From Bombilactobacillus folatiphilus (GTDB lineage Bacteria; Bacillota; Bacilli; Lactobacillales; Lactobacillaceae): a stretch of 64,000 nucleotides of DNA. The position numbers and the translations under genes are program-made. Below the pieces are notes generated by a model. That model saw only the letters and a list, made by a program, of their open reading frames with translations. It ran no database searches and was not told the DNA's origin. Location of the stretch: positions 310,001-374,000 of the forward strand of contig NZ_CP093366.1 in assembly GCF_023380265.1 (NCBI RefSeq), written 5' to 3'. The first letter of the stretch is position 1, and each line of letters begins with the position of its first letter. Shown here one piece after another: positions 62,216 through 64,000 of this stretch.

Positions 62216-64000
62216 GTGCAAAATCTAAATGTTAAACGGATCCTGTATCATTTAGTCCAAGTTTTCTTAGTGTTAGCGGTGGCAGGCTTTTTTTATATTG
62301 AATGCCAACTAGCTTTAACGGGCAGTTTAACGCATGGTTACCAAGCGTTATTTAGAGATATGAGTTTAAGTCCGTTGACAGTTCGACTTAATTTGCTTTT
62401 TTTAGTTGTCTTGATCACTACTTTAATTGCCATTATTGGTGATTATTGGTGGGGTTTGGCGACATCAATTAGTTTATTAACTATTTTTTTGTATGTTAAT
62501 TTTCAAAAAATTGTTTCACGTTCAGAGCCGTTGGTGCCTAGTGATTTACAAATGGTTGGTCAAACTAAAGGCTTGACACATATGGTCAGTTGGCAGTCGA
62601 TTTTAGTTTTGGTGGGCTTCATCGTTGTTTTGATGATTTTAGCTTTTTTCTTACGTAAGTGGACCAAAACTTTTTGGTGTCAGCGCCATGTCATTGTTTG
62701 GTCTACGCGGATCGTTGTGGTTTTAGTAGGTGTTGTCACCTTTGGTTTGCTATCGCAAGCTGGTGATGCAGATTCTTTTGTGGGACGACAGTTAACAGTT
62801 CGGGGAATCTTAAATAATGAAAACCATCAGTTGGCTAATTATTATAATCACGGAACTATCATTGGCTTTGCCTTTGAAATTCGTTCCACGCCGATGACTA
62901 AGCCGGCTCATTATAATCAGCAAACGATGAAAGCTGTAGCTAGTCGGTATCGACGACATTTGGCAACAACGAATCACGGCAAAAAAACTCAAAAAGTTAA
63001 TATCGTTTATATTTTGAATGAATCGTTAACCAATCCTCAGCGGACGCAGTCGATGTATCCAATTGCCGGTAATAAAAATCCAATGCCGTATATTTCGGGA
63101 ATTTTGAATCATCCGAACCACACAGAAGCTAGTGGTTACATGGTTTCACCGGGGTTTGGTGGTGGGACGGCCAATATTGAATTTGAAGCCAATACCGGCT
63201 TTTCGAATTATTTCTTGCGGTCAACGCCATATCAAGATATTTTGCCCCATAAATTATATTTTCCCAGTGTGTTTCATTATTTAAAAGGCGAAGGTTATAC
63301 TTCTAAGGCTTATCACCCGTATACGGGAATTATGTATCGGCGCACGCAGGCATATCCAGCGTTAGGAATTAAAACGTTTAAAGATCAAGACAAATTAAAG
63401 GGTTTGAAGACAACACAATTTGGTCAATATGCGACGGATGAATCTGCTTATACGAATTTTAACCAACAACAAAAATCTACGAAGCAAATGAGTTTGATGA
63501 TTACAATGCAAAATCATATGCCGTACGATGCAAAAGTTGGTGTGAAAAGTGCTTATAAATTGCAACATTCGATTAAGGGTGATGTAACCAAAACGCAAAA
63601 GTTGCAAACTTATTTCCAAGAAGTGAATGAGTCTGATCAAGCTTTTAAAAAATTAGTGCAGCATTTTCAGGATTCTAAGCAAAAAACACTTATTGTGATG
63701 TATGGTGATCATTACCCGGGTGATGGGATTTATGATGATTTGTTAGCTAAGAATACTTTGTATTCGCACACCACACCGTTTGTGATGGCGGCTAATTTTC
63801 CATTAAAAACGCACCATTATGATTATTTTTCACCAAATTATATGTCGTGGCATTTGTTGGAGCAATTGAATTATCCGCAAACTCCGTTTTATCAATTATT
63901 AGGTCAACTTTATCAACAAGTACCAGTGCTCACGCAATCTTTGCAAATGGATACTTCAGATTTACAGAAATTAAAGCAGCAAGGGCATGATAATCTTAAT
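62216..64000 (+). CDS. LTA synthase family (sulfatase-fold) membrane protein, 3' truncated by window end
   Basis: From GTG 62216 (QNLNVKRILYHLVQVF) the frame is open for 595 codons to the last base, so the gene continues outside. Four to five membrane helices occupy about residues 8-190 (VFLVLAVAGFFYIECQLAL; LNLLFLVVLITTLIAIIG; ILVLVGFIVVLMILAFFL; IVVVLVGVVTFGLL). The outer sulfatase domain follows: VNIVYILNESLTNPQRTQ at about residue 261 holds the likely catalytic Ser/Thr, GFGGGTANIEFEANTG, MSLMITMQNHMPYD and LIVMYGDHYPGDG the metal-binding part. Such enzymes polymerise or transfer glycerol phosphate. GTG or the overlapping TTG 62214 is the start, with AACGAGG upstream. Confidence 0.88.
   Translation, partial: MQNLNVKRILYHLVQVFLVLAVAGFFYIECQLALTGSLTHGYQALFRDMSLSPLTVRLNLLFLVVLITTLIAIIGDYWWGLATSISLLTIFLYVNFQKIVSRSEPLVPSDLQMVGQTKGLTHMVSWQSILVLVGFIVVLMILAFFLRKWTKTFWCQRHVIVWSTRIVVVLVGVVTFGLLSQAGDADSFVGRQLTVRGILNNENHQLANYYNHGTIIGFAFEIRSTPMTKPAHYNQQTMKAVASRYRRHLATTNHGKKTQKVNIVYILNESLTNPQRTQSMYPIAGNKNPMPYISGILNHPNHTEASGYMVSPGFGGGTANIEFEANTGFSNYFLRSTPYQDILPHKLYFPSVFHYLKGEGYTSKAYHPYTGIMYRRTQAYPALGIKTFKDQDKLKGLKTTQFGQYATDESAYTNFNQQQKSTKQMSLMITMQNHMPYDAKVGVKSAYKLQHSIKGDVTKTQKLQTYFQEVNESDQAFKKLVQHFQDSKQKTLIVMYGDHYPGDGIYDDLLAKNTLYSHTTPFVMAANFPLKTHHYDYFSPNYMSWHLLEQLNYPQTPFYQLLGQLYQQVPVLTQSLQMDTSDLQKLKQQGHDNLN

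Overview
The window is an AT-rich Firmicutes chromosome segment. Gene content and order point to Lactobacillaceae: an EcfA2/EcfT module beside truA-rplM-rpsI, a rae1-sigH-rpmG-secE-nusG block, peptidase C, a WxL surface protein, a DUF5067 protein, a mannose-type PTS with ManO, and an isoleucine 2-epimerase of the Lactobacillus buchneri type. Genus and species cannot be fixed from sequence reading alone. Most of the window is housekeeping DNA. The accessory material sits in three places: a surface-protein island (32.2-37.8 kb), a patch of gene debris (46-48.3 kb), and a CRISPR array (55.5-56.1 kb).

Layout. 1-3.2 kb: ECF transporter module (first gene cut by the window edge), truA and the L13/S9 operon. 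3.3-11.4 kb: mixed envelope and transport genes (DUF5067 protein, CDF metal exporter, signal peptidase I, AEC carrier, a phosphoglycerate-mutase-like enzyme, Kup, a serine hydrolase). 11.4-14.4 kb: aroC-aroA-aroK. 14.8-17.3 kb: pepC, rpiA and a GNAT gene on the minus strand. 17.4-29.5 kb: a long plus-strand informational run: dut, radA, gltX, cysS, mrnC, rlmB, rae1, a lipoprotein DD-carboxypeptidase, sigH, a shortened rpmG, secE, nusG, then rplK-rplA and rplJ-rplL with their leaders. 29.5-32.2 kb: an ABC-F protein, an RsmC-like methyltransferase and tadA.

32.2-37.8 kb: two large surface-protein genes placed between tadA and the SRP RNA gene. Both are broken at the 5' side or inside. The plus-strand WxL-type gene has a 12-G tract in its signal-peptide region, which is what a slippage-controlled (phase-variable) gene would look like. 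The minus-strand adhesin carries a frameshift, an internal stop codon and a degenerate sorting motif. 37.8-44.3 kb: ffs, dnaX, recR, tmk, darA, holB, yabA, rsmI and a thioesterase. 44.4-51.9 kb: a DUF915 hydrolase, an HD hydrolase, a small hydrophobic-toxin remnant, nupC, a wrecked membrane-protein gene, asparaginase, a THF riboswitch with folT, tsaB and tsaD.

52-58.2 kb: a mannose-family PTS (IIAB, IIC, IID) preceded by a catabolite-repression site, then a small membrane protein, a CRISPR array of 10 identical 36-nt repeats and 9 spacers of 30 nt, an isoleucine 2-epimerase, and manO. The array has type II-A-like repeats and an ATTTGAG sequence abutting its leader-end repeat on the minus strand, but no cas gene is present in the window. 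58.2-64 kb: a second ABC-F protein, rex, manA and the start of an LTA-synthase-like gene that runs off the window end.
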